Shown here in pieces: positions 35,250-46,469 of a stretch of DNA of 64,000 nt. A program made the translations under genes and the position numbers. Under the pieces are notes generated by a model. The model did no database searches. It was given only the letters and a program-made list of their open reading frames with translations, and was not told where the DNA came from. Within the stretch, counting starts at the first letter, position 1. Every line of letters begins with the position of its first letter. Source of the DNA: Echria macrotheca (Eukaryota > Ascomycota > Sordariomycetes > Sordariales > Schizotheciaceae); assembly GCA_030411725.1 (NCBI GenBank), contig MU839828.1:1426001-1490000 (forward strand), in the 5' to 3' direction.

Positions 35250-37133
35250 CTAGAACGGTCGCTGGTCCGATAAATGGAGATTCTTAGCCCAGAGAGGCAG
35301 CTTCCTATCACGCTCGAAACTGAATCCGCAGTTGTTACATAGCGTCTATTCCCCAACATGTTAGCATTGCATCCAATTCCTCGAAATTCATCAACAAGGA
35401 CATACCTTTGGCCCGCCCGGCCCATCTCTCACCGCCCAGACGTTGGTCCCCCAGACCTTACAGTGGGCACACCGCCAGGACACCCGCTCATTCTCCGCCA
35501 AAGTACCGCCGCCGCCATACCCCCCCATCGCGGCATCAGGCGTGAACCGACCACCACCACCACCGCCGCCGGGGGTCCCCGACCTCGCGAGCGGCGACAG
35601 GCTGCGGAACCGCTTCTTCTTCTTGCTGCGCTCGCCCCTGCCCATGCGCTCCTCCTCCTGCTCGATGAGCCCGCCGAACCCAAAACCAACGGGCACGCCG
35701 CCCGCCATGCCCGTATTACTACTAAAGCGCGCCGTCTCGCGCCGCAGCCGACGTATTTGTCGCTCGCGGTCGCCCTCGCGCTTCTCGATTTCCTCCTTGG
35801 AAAGCGTCTCCAGCTTGGGCTCCCAGTCGTCTCCCAAATGCTCCGGGTCGTACCGCCAGCCTGCACCCTCGCCGCCGGCGGTGACGGCCGCGTCGTTGGG
35901 GAACTCTCCGTTACCAGCCCCGCCAAGTCCTGTGGCGCCCCAGCCTGCTACCAGACCGCCTGATTCGCATGCTTCCTTCTTCAGCTTGAGAACGGCTTCG
36001 TAGATAGCATGGGTCATCGCCGGAACCCATTCTCCGTGGAGACCGAGGTCGGCACAGGTCAGCTTGGCGAAGCTCTCTGCGGTGCCTGGAGGGTGAAGAA
36101 GGGACCACTCAAACTTGTCGGTGTACACCTGCGACGAGAGGTTGATGTTGAGGTTGACGATACAACGGTATGTGTCGTCTGGGCTGAAGTCGTCATGCTC
36201 GGCAGGCATTGGACTGGCCGCGGCTGTGACCTCCCCTGCAGAAGTCTGCACCACCACAGGAGTCGGCGGCGCGGGCAGTGTAGAGGATATTGCGGGTGTC
36301 GAGGGAACATTGAGAGTGCCCATGGGCGTGTCGGCTCGACTCGTTGGCGCAGGGGCGGGGGTCGAAGACTCGAGTCGCGTCGGCGCTTTGCTTGGTTCGG
36401 GCGCCGGATGAGATCGATTTGTATGCGAGTGAAAGAGAGGATGGAGAGCCACACCGGCATACTCCTCGAGCTGTGTTCGGATCTGTTTGCTGATCTCGGC
36501 CGCAGCCTGGAGCCGATTAGGAAGATCCAGATCCTGCACCAAGGTCATGGCAAACTGGTCGGGAGTGATGAGGGTCTCGTGCAGATTCCACAGAAAGCTG
36601 TCTCGCAGGCGGTACGGGAGCGTCACTTCTTGTGGCTTGACGAGCGGATGGTTCGGTTCTGCGATGCTGGGGTTTGTCGGAAGAGGCATCGCTGGCAGGA
36701 ACGCTGGGATATCAAGATCGATTCGGATCGGGATCATGGTGAGCGGTAGACAAGCTTGGGCGTAGTTTTGCTGGTCCGCCTTGGGAATCCGTGTTTTTCC
36801 CATCCAGTCCCGCCACACGCCTGGCATGTCGACGGGTTCTGATGTGTCCTTGCCAACCTTCTCGCTTGGGTCCGTCTTCGCGGCGCTCTCGTCACGTCGA
36901 AGGCTGCGCAACCCGGTGGGACGACGGCGGTTATCATCATCGTCATCATCGTAGTCATCGTACCCGTCTTCGGCGTAATTGATGATGGTGGTACCGCGCT
37001 TCGTTGTCCGCGAGAGGGGGTTTGTTGAGACAGCGCTTGGGAGGACGGGGGTGAGAAGGGCGTTGTTGTAGGTTCGCAATCGCGGGGCATATGATGAAAG
37101 GAGCGCCTGGGGCGCGTCTGACTTGGTGGCCAT
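35250..37133 (-). CDS. SFH1: SFH1/SNF5-type chromatin-remodelling subunit with C-terminal GATA-like finger
   Basis: The model is complement(join(35250..35345, 35406..37133)), 607 residues; the 60-bp intron has GTATGT, a GCTAAC branch and ATAG. The N-terminus is basic with an Asp-rich stretch (about 55-68). The two SNF5 repeats are visible: IPIRIDLDI...LRDSFLWNLHETLITPDQFA (about 134-205) and NLNINLSSQVYTDKFEWSLL...CADLGLHGEWVPAMTHAIYE. The C-terminal part is coiled-coil-like (EIEKREGDRERQIRRLRRE) and ends in C555-x2-C558-x20-C579-x2-C582, a GATA-type zinc finger with the family's WGTNVWAVRDGPGGPK core. The second cysteine pair comes from the last exon. By family, this is a nuclear core subunit of the RSC/SWI-SNF ATP-dependent remodeler; in filamentous fungi the GATA-like tail is a known architecture. 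Confidence 0.92.
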
Positions 37134-38377
37134 GGTGGTCGAGTCGGGTGTCTTGGTTCCAGTGTCTCGATGGCTGCGAATGGCAGGAGCTCGTCGTCGC
37201 GTCGCAGGACGCCGTCGCGAGGCTGGCGCGGCCTTTTGGGGAGGCGCTTGACCTGGATGGGTATGTCAATAAGCTGGTGTTCTCGAGAGTGCAATTGGGT
37301 AAATAAGCAGCTGTGCGTCTGCGACATGAACAAAATGTCGTCGAGCTGGGGTGACGGGCAGGAGGATGATGGAGCTCGGCGCTGTCAAAAACGCGACTCG
37401 TTTGGAGAGCATGGCTGGAAGCGGATTGGTGCATTCTTACCTAAGCTTGGCTGTGCACGTGCCATAGTTAACTATCTCATGCAACACCAACTCCGGAGAA
37501 TTTTGAGATAATCTAACACCGTCTCTAGAGTCTTGAGAAGTTGCCACAGCTAGGCCTAGTCACAGTCCTAGCGCATCGCACGGCGCGTTTCGAGGTGACG
37601 AGCTGTATAGAGCGCCAGAAATAGTCGAGTCGCTAGCTTAATTGATTTTCATCTCTTGTTAGCGCGTGGCCGACTAACGGTCGGAAGTAGGCCTAGCCAT
37701 AAGTTGCCGCGACAGGTGTCTCTTGGCCAAGGCGCGACTTCATCACACATGTGCCCGAGTGGATTTCATCTGAAGTTGGAGGCGCACTTTTGACCTGAAC
37801 AATACCTAGCCAGGTGCCAGGTAGAACAATACACCCGTGGCCCCACAATTGCCCATCGTTTCCTACTGCAGACCAACAATTAGCCCTACTAACAATAGTG
37901 AATGTGAAAACACGCAAGTTTGAAGTTAGCAACCATCAGATGGAAACCGTGCGCACCCTTCTGGCTGCCCTCGGAAACGACTATTTAAACTCCTCTCCTC
38001 TTCCCTTTCAACCCTCATTCTTTCTCCAAACCACTTCCTTTACTGAACAACAAGCAGTCTTCGATCGCACCCTAGACCAGTCATCTCTAGACTCAACTTT
38101 ACTTCGATCGTGGTTCATTCATCCATCCATCACCTAATTCTCAACTTTCCTTCCATTCAGGAAATATCCTCTCCTAAATGTAAGTCCTTTCCTGAAATCC
38201 ATCTCTTTCGTCCATGTTCATGACCATCCATTCCTTCCTCCATAATCCATATAAACCCCCATTCATTCAAACTCACACCAGAGCACATACATCTCTGGAG
38301 TTCTCTGCTGTTGTCACACACACCGAACAAACACTAATCAAACACATTTCAGACTCTCCTCCTTCTCATCCTTCACC
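37134..38377. other. Divergent intergenic region between SFH1 and the RNA ligase gene
   Basis: Contains both promoters. On the ligase side are TATTTAA at about 37983, TATAAA at 38250-38255, and a possible 5'-UTR intron (GTAAGT at 38180 to CAG at 38352) that would contain the second TATA. Long C/T-rich tracts (about 37990-38240) are typical of fungal leaders. Confidence 0.55.
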
Positions 38378-41026
38378 ATGTCGCAAAACACCTCCTCGGT
38401 TCAGGGCAAGAGCAACAAGCTCAGTCAGCCTCGCCGGCTTGCCACAGTCCGCAGGATCGCCGCTGTCCCCGATTTCAGCCGTGACCTGGACCTCCTCATG
38501 TTCGATGGTTGGAAGGTTCTCGCCAAGAAACAATTCAACTTCACCGATGGCGAGCTCGTCATCTTCATCCAGGTGGACGCATTCCTCCCCGCCGATAGCC
38601 CTTTCGCCGACACATTTTCTCAAGTCGGCTCTCCCCTCACCGAGTTCCAAGGTACCAAGGGCTACCGAGTCGGCACACAGATTGTCCACAACAAGGAGCG
38701 ACGTCGTATATTTAGCCAAGGCCATGTCTTCAAGCTGTCGGCATTTCCACCTGCCAAGCATGCCGTTGAGACATGGCAAGCCAAAGGACAGGACATTTCA
38801 CAGATGGACTTCACCACCAACCTCCGCATCCGGAAGTGGGTCCAGAACGATGGTGACCTTGCCGTCTCAGATACTCGCCCGTTCCCCACGTTCCTCATCA
38901 AGACCGACATCAGTCGGCTTGAGGACTGCCCAAACTTGTTCAAGAAGGACAAATACAAGCGCTTGATCTACCAGAAGTCCATCAAGATGGACGGTGCCTC
39001 TATGACATGCTACTTTGTCACCGCCAACTCGAAATACTTCAAGCTCATCGGCCCAGCCTCGGACCCCCAGCATGTGAATGGCCACTTTGGAGTTTGCTCC
39101 AAGAACAAAGAGCTGAACCGTGCCGCCAACAACATTTACTGGGACATGGCGTTGAGCAGCAACATTGACGTCAAGCTTCAGGAGCTCGGCCGGTCCATTG
39201 CTATTCAGGGTGAGCTTGTTGGTGACGGCATCAACGGCAACCCGTATGCGTACCCGGCCGGAAAGCACGAATTCTTCGTCTACAGTGCCATCGACATTGA
39301 GAAGCAGATGCGCATCCGACCCCGCGAGGTTGAGGCCCTCGCCAAGAAGCTCGCACTCAAGCATGTGCAAGTCTTGGGCTACGAGACGGTTCGTTCCAAG
39401 GCCTCATGCCATCAAGACCTCCTCGACCAGGCCGACGCGAGCCAGGGCGAGGGCCTTGTCTTCAAATGTATCGCTGACGGACGTTGGTTCAAGGCCCTTT
39501 CCCGCAAGTGGATTACGGAGAAGGGCGACGAGGCACAGGCGCAAAAGGCCGAGAGGGCCCAAAAGCCAATGCCCCCGGTTGTTGCTGCGGAGAAGGCCAC
39601 CGCTCGCAAGGCCGACACCGGTCGCAAGCCTCGCGCACAGGTGAAGAAGGAGGCGACTTCTCCGAAGACAGAGGTTCCCTCCACGTCAACCGAGAACACC
39701 GAGCCCAACGTCGCCAGCCAGCAACCCGAGGAACGGACGCAGGAAGTCAAGGAGCTCGCGTCTGCAGACGAAATTGTCCCAGCGCCCGGAGTGACGACAG
39801 CCGAGGACACGGGTTCTGGCGTCGTTCCCGAGAATGACCAGGAACAGCCTCGAGAGCCTGAGCGGAATGACACCGCCCAGGAGCCCGCTTCCTTCTGGAA
39901 CACCCCAGCGCGGGCCGACGACACCCAGACCAATGCCACCGTCGAGAGCCTCACCACCCAGGAGCCCGTTTCCTTCTGGACCACAGCAGAGCGGGCTCAC
40001 CAAGAACAGCCTCGGGAGCCTGAGCGGAATGACGCCGCCCAGGAGCGCGCTTCCTTCTGGACCACCGCAGGGCGGGCCGACGACACCCATGCCAATTCCG
40101 CCGTGCCTGATGAGCGGACTGACACCGCCCAAGAGCCCGTTTCCTTCTGGGACACCCCAGCGCGGGCCGAGAACACCCAAGCCAATGCCGCCGTTGAGAG
40201 CCCCGAGGCTCAGCCACGACCGGAAGAGAAATCAACCGGACCCACAGCCGAGGAACTAGAGGATCTAATCATGACAGCCAGCATGATCGAGCGTCCCGTG
40301 GTAACAGTCCGCAACGAAGACGGGGACCTAGAGCACCTCACCGCGCTCGTGCCCATGCGCATCCCGCCCATCACCCGAGACTTCATCGCCGAAAACCAGA
40401 CCGAGTACACGCTCAAGTGGCTCCTCCACACCCGAGAGCCGGGGCCCACCTGGCACGCCCTCGCGGAACGCTACCGCGACGCGACGACGCACCTCAACCG
40501 CGCGTGGCACATGACGCAGATCGAGGCCCACGTCATCACCGGCGGCCAGTACACCACCGAGCGGACCCTACAAAGTTTCCCGGGGGACAGACTCCCCACG
40601 CTCCGGATGGAGTGGTGGTGCCGCTCGCAGGCGCGCACGCTGCGGGTCGACGACTGGCGGTTCGGCACCAACGCGCACCGCTGGGCGAAGCAGTACTGGC
40701 CCGATAGAGAGATAAACGACGTGAATGACATCTACGACATGGTCCAGGCGATAAAATTCAGCGAGGGCGACGAGTTTCCGATCTACGAGGTGTGGCACCG
40801 CGAGAACGGGCTCAAGCTGCTGATGCGCAGCGACTATGCCACGCCGGCGGAGCGGGTCCGCCTGCGGGAGATAAGAGACGAGGTGATGGGGGAGTATGAC
40901 CGCCTGCCTTCGTATCAGACGCTGCGTGGCCGCGCTACTGGTTGTGGTGTTTTTTTTCCGTGGCGCTACTATACTGAGGACGGTCTTCGTCACGCTTCGT
41001 TTACCCTCCGTGGGTTTTTTATCTAG
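38378..41026 (+). CDS. Rnl5-type RNA ligase core fused to repeat linker and novel C-terminal domain
   Basis: Single exon, 882 residues. Residues 19-85 (RRLATVRRI, FDGWKVLAKKQF, GELVIFIQVDAFLP) match the N-terminal OB-like module of Rnl5/DraRnl ligases. The nucleotidyltransferase domain follows: motif I K203-M-D-G, motif IIIa-like GELVGDGING, motif III FFVYSAID, motif IV EGLVFK (E358-K363) and motif V W-F-K372...R-K377. By family it should be adenylated by ATP and seal 3'-OH/5'-phosphate RNA nicks. Residues 390-625 are charged and disordered and include four copies of a Q-E-(P/R)-x-S-F-W-x-T-x-x-R-A unit. Residues 627-882 form a Trp/Tyr-rich folded-looking domain (KWLLHTREPGPTWHALAERY, MEWWCRSQARTLRVDDWRFG) that I cannot assign. 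Poly-T near 40949 and 41030 leaves a small frameshift risk at the very C-terminus. Confidence 0.85.
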   Translation: MSQNTSSVQGKSNKLSQPRRLATVRRIAAVPDFSRDLDLLMFDGWKVLAKKQFNFTDGELVIFIQVDAFLPADSPFADTFSQVGSPLTEFQGTKGYRVGTQIVHNKERRRIFSQGHVFKLSAFPPAKHAVETWQAKGQDISQMDFTTNLRIRKWVQNDGDLAVSDTRPFPTFLIKTDISRLEDCPNLFKKDKYKRLIYQKSIKMDGASMTCYFVTANSKYFKLIGPASDPQHVNGHFGVCSKNKELNRAANNIYWDMALSSNIDVKLQELGRSIAIQGELVGDGINGNPYAYPAGKHEFFVYSAIDIEKQMRIRPREVEALAKKLALKHVQVLGYETVRSKASCHQDLLDQADASQGEGLVFKCIADGRWFKALSRKWITEKGDEAQAQKAERAQKPMPPVVAAEKATARKADTGRKPRAQVKKEATSPKTEVPSTSTENTEPNVASQQPEERTQEVKELASADEIVPAPGVTTAEDTGSGVVPENDQEQPREPERNDTAQEPASFWNTPARADDTQTNATVESLTTQEPVSFWTTAERAHQEQPREPERNDAAQERASFWTTAGRADDTHANSAVPDERTDTAQEPVSFWDTPARAENTQANAAVESPEAQPRPEEKSTGPTAEELEDLIMTASMIERPVVTVRNEDGDLEHLTALVPMRIPPITRDFIAENQTEYTLKWLLHTREPGPTWHALAERYRDATTHLNRAWHMTQIEAHVITGGQYTTERTLQSFPGDRLPTLRMEWWCRSQARTLRVDDWRFGTNAHRWAKQYWPDREINDVNDIYDMVQAIKFSEGDEFPIYEVWHRENGLKLLMRSDYATPAERVRLREIRDEVMGEYDRLPSYQTLRGRATGCGVFFPWRYYTEDGLRHASFTLRGFFI
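39835..40205 (+). repeat. Coding tandem repeat in the RNA ligase linker
   Basis: Four related blocks with the core caggagcccg(c/t)ttccttctgg recur at about 39880, 39957, 40039 and 40130. Copies 1 and 3 also share the preceding gaacagcctcg(a/g)gagcctgag. DNA identity between copies is high enough to suggest recent unequal exchange. Confidence 0.75.
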
Positions 41027-42577
41027 ATTTTTTTTCAGTCCAGTCCCCTTGCGATGGCTTTTTTTTTCCTTTTTCTGTCCTATATTTGGAGAATGGACAG
41101 GAGTTATATGGATTGGGGATTTTCAGAATTTCGGAGCATGGGTCAGATCATAAAGATAGCTAGGCACAAAATGGATGCGCTGCCTTTTTTTCTTGGGGAA
41201 TATCAGAATGCAGATGGGGTGTTTTTTTTTCTTTTGCTTTATTTAAGGGCCGGTAGCTTAGGCACCTTACGGTATATAGAATCAAATAGCCGTTCACAGG
41301 GCACATATTTGCCTGGTTCCCGTGATGTGACGGTCTACCTGTGCTTTGTTTTCCTAGATAGGTACCTACCTATCTCTTCCCTCCTCTCTACTAGGTAGTC
41401 CAACATCAGATTCGGAAACACCTCACGGCAGAGCACGATATCTCCGCGTAGCGTAGACATCCGCAACATGGTTGAGGGCCACATCAGCGGCAGCTACGGC
41501 TTGTTGTTCACGACGCCTCATGATTCTGTCTCTCCTCTTGTTGTGCAAAAAAAAGGACATCCTTCTTTCCACACCTTACCTAGATATTCCCGTTATATAC
41601 GACACCTCTCGATCCCGCTAGGCAGTAGTCGCCACGGACCTCGCCGGAACTAACCCCCCCCCCCCCCCCCCCCTTTCCCCCCGGGGGACCCGTCGAGTTC
41701 CAATCACCATTATTTCTGAGGGACAACATGTTCCCACCTTGGCTGCACTTAATGTCCTATCCTCTGCAGAGAACATTAAAGGGCAGAAACCCCCCCTCCC
41801 ACTATCTTGGTCCGTATTGGGGACGCAGCCACCCAACCAAAAGGACATACCTAACAATGTTTCCTCGTTGTGGACTCTCAACCAACGAATTCTTCACTGC
41901 ATTTACCATCATGCAGTGTTTTGCAGATCGACGCCGACATAGGTCCTGGTCCACAGTGAGGCCCATATCCTCCAGGGAGGTGGTTGTCCCCGGCGGCGCA
42001 TCTCAACCGCAACTATCGAGTTTGTGATCGAGGTGAGGAGGAGGAGGAGGAGGAAAAGGGGGGGGTGGGGTAAGTATCTGTATCCGGATTCTCCACCTCC
42101 CACCGAATCCACCCCCCCCTACTCGACACCTGTGATCTCTACAATAGACAAAGCTTGATATATCCAATGACGATATAGACGGTACATGACAGACTGGATG
42201 TCGTGAGCATAGGTAGGTATAATATAACGAAAGACTCCGTTGTTTTTGATACAGGACATAGCCTATGACGCAACATTCAATCAACTCAAGTGGTTCCGAG
42301 CCACGGAGCTCCGACCCCTACTACGGGCCCTACCCAAGCCAAGAAGATTTTTTTCTCAGCAAATGGCGATCTAGACTTAGTCCAGGCGTCATACTGCGGG
42401 AACATGAAAGGACAGCAGCACGTCGCCTTCCCACGAGCATATATCTAGAGGAAGCATAGAGGATAATAAGCCATCACACTCGAAACGGATGATAACAAGT
42501 CAACAGATAGGTAATCATTCAAATCGAGGCTACCAGAGCCCTCGTACGCTCTACCTAATCTGCGGTTCAACAGGGTA
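41027..42577. other. Intergenic region between convergent genes
   Basis: 3' flanks of the RNA ligase gene (plus) and the mucin-like gene (minus). Contains T-rich runs (41030-41240), the near-palindrome AGATAGGTACCTACCTATCT near 41355-41374, the poly-C run at 41654-41673 and AGG/CCT-rich DNA near 42030-42070. No gene is recognised. Confidence 0.6.
41654..41673. repeat. Poly-C run (20 C)
   Basis: Twenty consecutive C bases followed by TTT and six more C, then GGGGG. It could be a native homopolymer or a collapsed or expanded sequencing artefact. It lies in non-coding DNA. Confidence 0.8.
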
Positions 42578-44025
42578 TCAAAATCCAATCCCGCTCTTCC
42601 TCGTCGAGTCCCTTCTCGAATCTCTCCTCGAGTCTCTTCTCGAGTAGTCGCCGCTCACTCTCGAGTCAGCACCCGCACTGACCACACTCGCTCTCTCAGA
42701 ACCCGGCGTCAGTCCTCCCCCCTGATGCGAAAACCGCACCGTCCGCCTTGAATCCGCTATCGGAACTACCAATGTGTCTTCTGGTGCCGCTGCCGCCGTC
42801 TCTTTGTTGGGGGAAGTCACCACCACGCGTGGATGACTCAGGGCTGTGGGCGGCACAAATATCCCACTGTCGGATCGCTGCGTCGGTGCTGCCGTCCACA
42901 CGGACGTTTCAGAGAATGCAGACTGGCGAAGTCGCGCCCGGGATGGTCCCTCTGATGGACTCGCTCTGGACTCTGCCGGCGGTGATGGCGTCTTCGGTAG
43001 TTTCTTGAATACCCCCAAAAATAATGATCGGGTGCTTTTGTTCGGACTTGTCGAGTTTCGTGACCTTCTCCCTCCTTCCCGGAGTATTTCATCCCGAGAC
43101 CGCGACGTGGCATTGCGTACTTGATTCATCCACCTGGAAAAGGCCGGCATCGGCTTGGTTACCGGCGGAGGCGGCAACTCTTTCTCGTACGTCTGTACCG
43201 GCCCCAAAAGCGACTGGTCTTGTGCCCCAAAGTTGAACATGAAGCTTGCTTCTGGACTTTCTGGCCTGCGAGCTTTCCGTAGTCGCCTTCCCCATCGCCT
43301 GTAGCCGAGCAACACAAAGGCGAGAATAATAATGAGGCCAACTGCAGAGTTAGTTAGGTTCTACCAAAATATGGAACTCACTCACAGACTACGCCAACGG
43401 AAATTCCGACGGCCTGGTTCGAAGAAATTTTGGTAGTAGTATCTGCAGGAGCTGTTGTCGTTTCGGGAATGTAACCGCCAGCCAGGTAAGTTGGCTGAGC
43501 AGAGCTGACGGTAGGAGTCGCCGGTGGTTCCGAGAACGACGCTGTGGCTATCTCCAAAGTTGAGGAGGCTGTCTCTGATGTTTCTGATGTGACGAACGAT
43601 ACAGATGATGACTCGGACGTGGACGAAGACTCGGATGTGGATGAGGTTGTGATGGTTGATAAAGTTGTAATCGCCACGACCGGCGGTGTGACTATGGAAG
43701 TGCTCAAAGTGCTCGACGTCGACTGCGGAGGCGGCGCAAGTGTGAGCGTGGATACCGCCGTTACCGTTTGTGTCGTCGGAGATGGCAAGGTGACGGTAAC
43801 AAACGGATTCCCATTCTTCTTTCCCTTTCCTTTTCCCGCTGGCGGTCCTGGGTCCTCAGGCGGCCCAGGATCCGGCGGCGGTCCCGGCGGTGGCCCCAGA
43901 TCCTGATCCCCCTGATCATCGCCAGACTCGCCGTCGTCCCTCGTGCTGATCGGCCGACGCGGACGAGACCTCGTCAGCCTAGGTCGTCGGGGGAGGAGCT
44001 TGCGAATGGACCCGGGCTTCTCCAT
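42578..44025 (-). CDS. Mucin-like single-pass membrane protein
   Basis: The model is complement(join(42578..43341, 43386..44025)), 467 residues; the 44-bp intron has GTGAGT, CCTAACTAAC and GCAG. It splits the membrane segment, which reads AVGISVGVVFGLIIILAFVL after splicing and is followed by a basic stop-transfer (GYRRWGRRLRKARR). The N-terminal 70 residues are basic then Pro/Gly/Asp-rich. Residues 70-205 are Ser/Thr-rich (TTSSTSESSSTSESSS), a likely O-glycosylated ectodomain. The C-terminal half is Ser/Arg-rich with the repeat SRRDSRRDSRRDS near the end, a plausible kinase-substrate tail. The layout resembles fungal wall-stress sensors (Mid2/Wsc-like), but no WSC domain or signal peptide is visible, so a missed 5' exon is possible. 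Function is unknown. Confidence 0.72.
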
Positions 44026-46469
44026 GTCGCCATTCCTTCCGAGGGAATTGTCCCGAGGGCAGTGGGGATGACGCCTGAAAGAGTCATGTCCGTCGTGTTA
44101 TGCACTGGGTTCTGGCAGCTCGACTCTTTATCAAAAGGAAAAACCGCGCGGGGGTTACAGGCCCCGGCGCTCGTCCGGGGCTAGGCGTCACCCCAAACAT
44201 TCCAAATTGTGAGCCGGACTCGATCCGCGGTTGGGACCCGGGAGACGGCCGGGAGGGAGCCACCGAGAGGGACGCATCCCGGAGATCAGTCCAATCAGAT
44301 TTTGTGTAGATGGAAGAAGGTGGTTTCAAGCTAGAGAGACTAAGGGATGTCAAGAACACGGGTGAAACCGTTTGTGGCGCACAGCTGCCAGTTGCGGGAG
44401 GGGTCTGAGGCCCCGTGTCGGCGTGTCCCGGCCTGGCGGACTGGCTGCATCACGGCTTGCATGATTCTTGGCGACGGCTTCGTGGCCCGGGATGATTCTA
44501 AAATCCCCGCATGATTGGCAGCATGCGTAGACGATCCAAGCGATCCGGGGATTTTGAGTTAAGAGCCAGGAATTTTATAAGAAACGGCCCAGATGCAACC
44601 GACCAGAGTTGTTCGTCCGCGGGATTGCGATCGAGGTTGTCGACGGTGCGCTCAGAGTCCAGGGGCTGCGACCGACCCTGTTTTATGGAAACGGTCGTGT
44701 TGAAACCGAACGCATCAGACCCTGTGAATTGTGTTTGTGCACAGAACGTGACGAGATCGGATGTTCCTTTCTTCCGAGAACTTTATTTCTGGTTGAGAAT
44801 TGGTGCGCGGTGGTGGCTTTTGCATATCTGGAGATGCGTCACTTCATGGTCGAGGCGATTACAGGTGGTCTGCTGCGCTGCAGGATTCCGAATATCCTTG
44901 GAGTCGAGATTCTAGAAGTGGCGCTGCAAGTGTGGAAGGCAGTCACAGATAATACTGGTTGAAATTTGCGATTCCGGTCTCGGCCTGGGGAGCCCAAGGA
45001 TACCTAACCTAGGTCTCTTGTTGTCAAGGAAGGCGCAACTAGGTAACTAGTCCAACTGCTTTCTCCTGAGGCTTTTCCCAATTTTCACGCAGGATTCGCC
45101 CTGGAGTTTCTTAATCTCGGAGGAGTGTTGATTGCGTTCGAGGCGTCAGAGATGACGAAGCAGCTCGATAAAATCATGTAGTAGTCCGGCGGTTTCTGTC
45201 ACCTGTGTCAAACCGACTGAAGCAATGTTCTCAGTACTTCATCAACCACATCGATAAGATCAGGGAACTGCGACAAAAGCCAGTAGGTTCCGATGGCCTA
45301 CGCATCCCCCAGAAGCCTGTCTATCCCCTCTCTTGCGTCCCCGGAGATACTTCTAATCTCTAGAGTGAATTGTAGAATCTCCATATCGGGCATGGCGTTT
45401 GAAGAGGCGGTTTAGTGATCACCCATTCATTTCCCTCCTTTTTCTCAGCACTATTCCGGGGCGCAGCAATGGCCTAGTCTCTACCAATTTCAGCTCATCT
45501 CGATCTTACTACAGGCCTCTTTGGCATCTGACGAGAGCACTGGCAACGCTCAAAAACGGGCCGGAGACTGTGACTTGCGAGTCTTCAGACCACGTTTGCA
45601 CGTGTTAGGATGGGAAGGAGCACCCAGGCAGGATAGCAAGCGCGTATGGACCATTGGGCCTGTATTTAGCCAGGGCCACAGAGCCATTCTCTCTTCCACA
45701 AAACAAGCATCCTTACCATTAGTTCTTCACACGTCAAGCTCATGCCTACAACCCCGACAATCGACATAGCGGTATGCATCGTACACTGGGTCGAATATTC
45801 AACAAGAACCATAGAACACACCCGAGATGTCCCAAAATAACCCTACCTAGCTATGGACCCCAAACCGTCCGAACTCTAAGTTGGCAGAGGGTACAGGATT
45901 ATCACCGAACACTTGATACTCCAAGCAGGGACAAAAGCACACAATCCCAATCTTCTCTTCAACACCCAAACTCAAGAACCACTACACTGCAAGTCCGCAC
46001 CGCCTCTCGAAATCTACTAATAAAATCACTAATCGAACAAACAAACGCAGTCCAAATGGACCCTTCCTGCATACCTACCCTCCCGAGTCGTCAAGCCCAC
46101 CCACCTATTTTTGGACAAGACCCGTGGTAGGCTCATCACCCGCATGCCCGCACCGAGAACAAACCACTCACAGCCCAGCAAATGGCACGATGCGCAGCCC
46201 GGCACTTTTTTATCCCCCCTTGGCGAGCCCCCAATCCGTGAGCGCGGGCGCTTCCGCGGGAACAACACCAACCAATCAGCGTGCGGAACGGGGGTCTGTA
46301 AGCGCCGTGATATGTGTGTGTGCCCGTTTGATAAAAAGAAGGGAAGACCGGAGAGTAAATCAAATGAATGATGCCAAGCCTTTTTTTTCAACTTCATCTC
46401 TTGTAATTTTTTGGTATACATCTTGTAACAATTCAAGGTTTGTGTGATTGTGACTTCCAAACCGCGAGG
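44026..46469. other. Intergenic region, divergent
   Basis: About 2.4 kb between the mucin-like gene (minus) and the DOMON/b561 gene (plus). Frames at 44511-44962 are open but do not resemble protein families. Short TAGGTAACTAG-like motifs lie near 45040. No RNA gene is recognised. Confidence 0.55.

Noticed and set aside
44511..44962. Two overlapping open frames of about 120-130 codons
   Set aside because: They overlap in different frames with no domain or codon pattern that favours either; regarded as chance.
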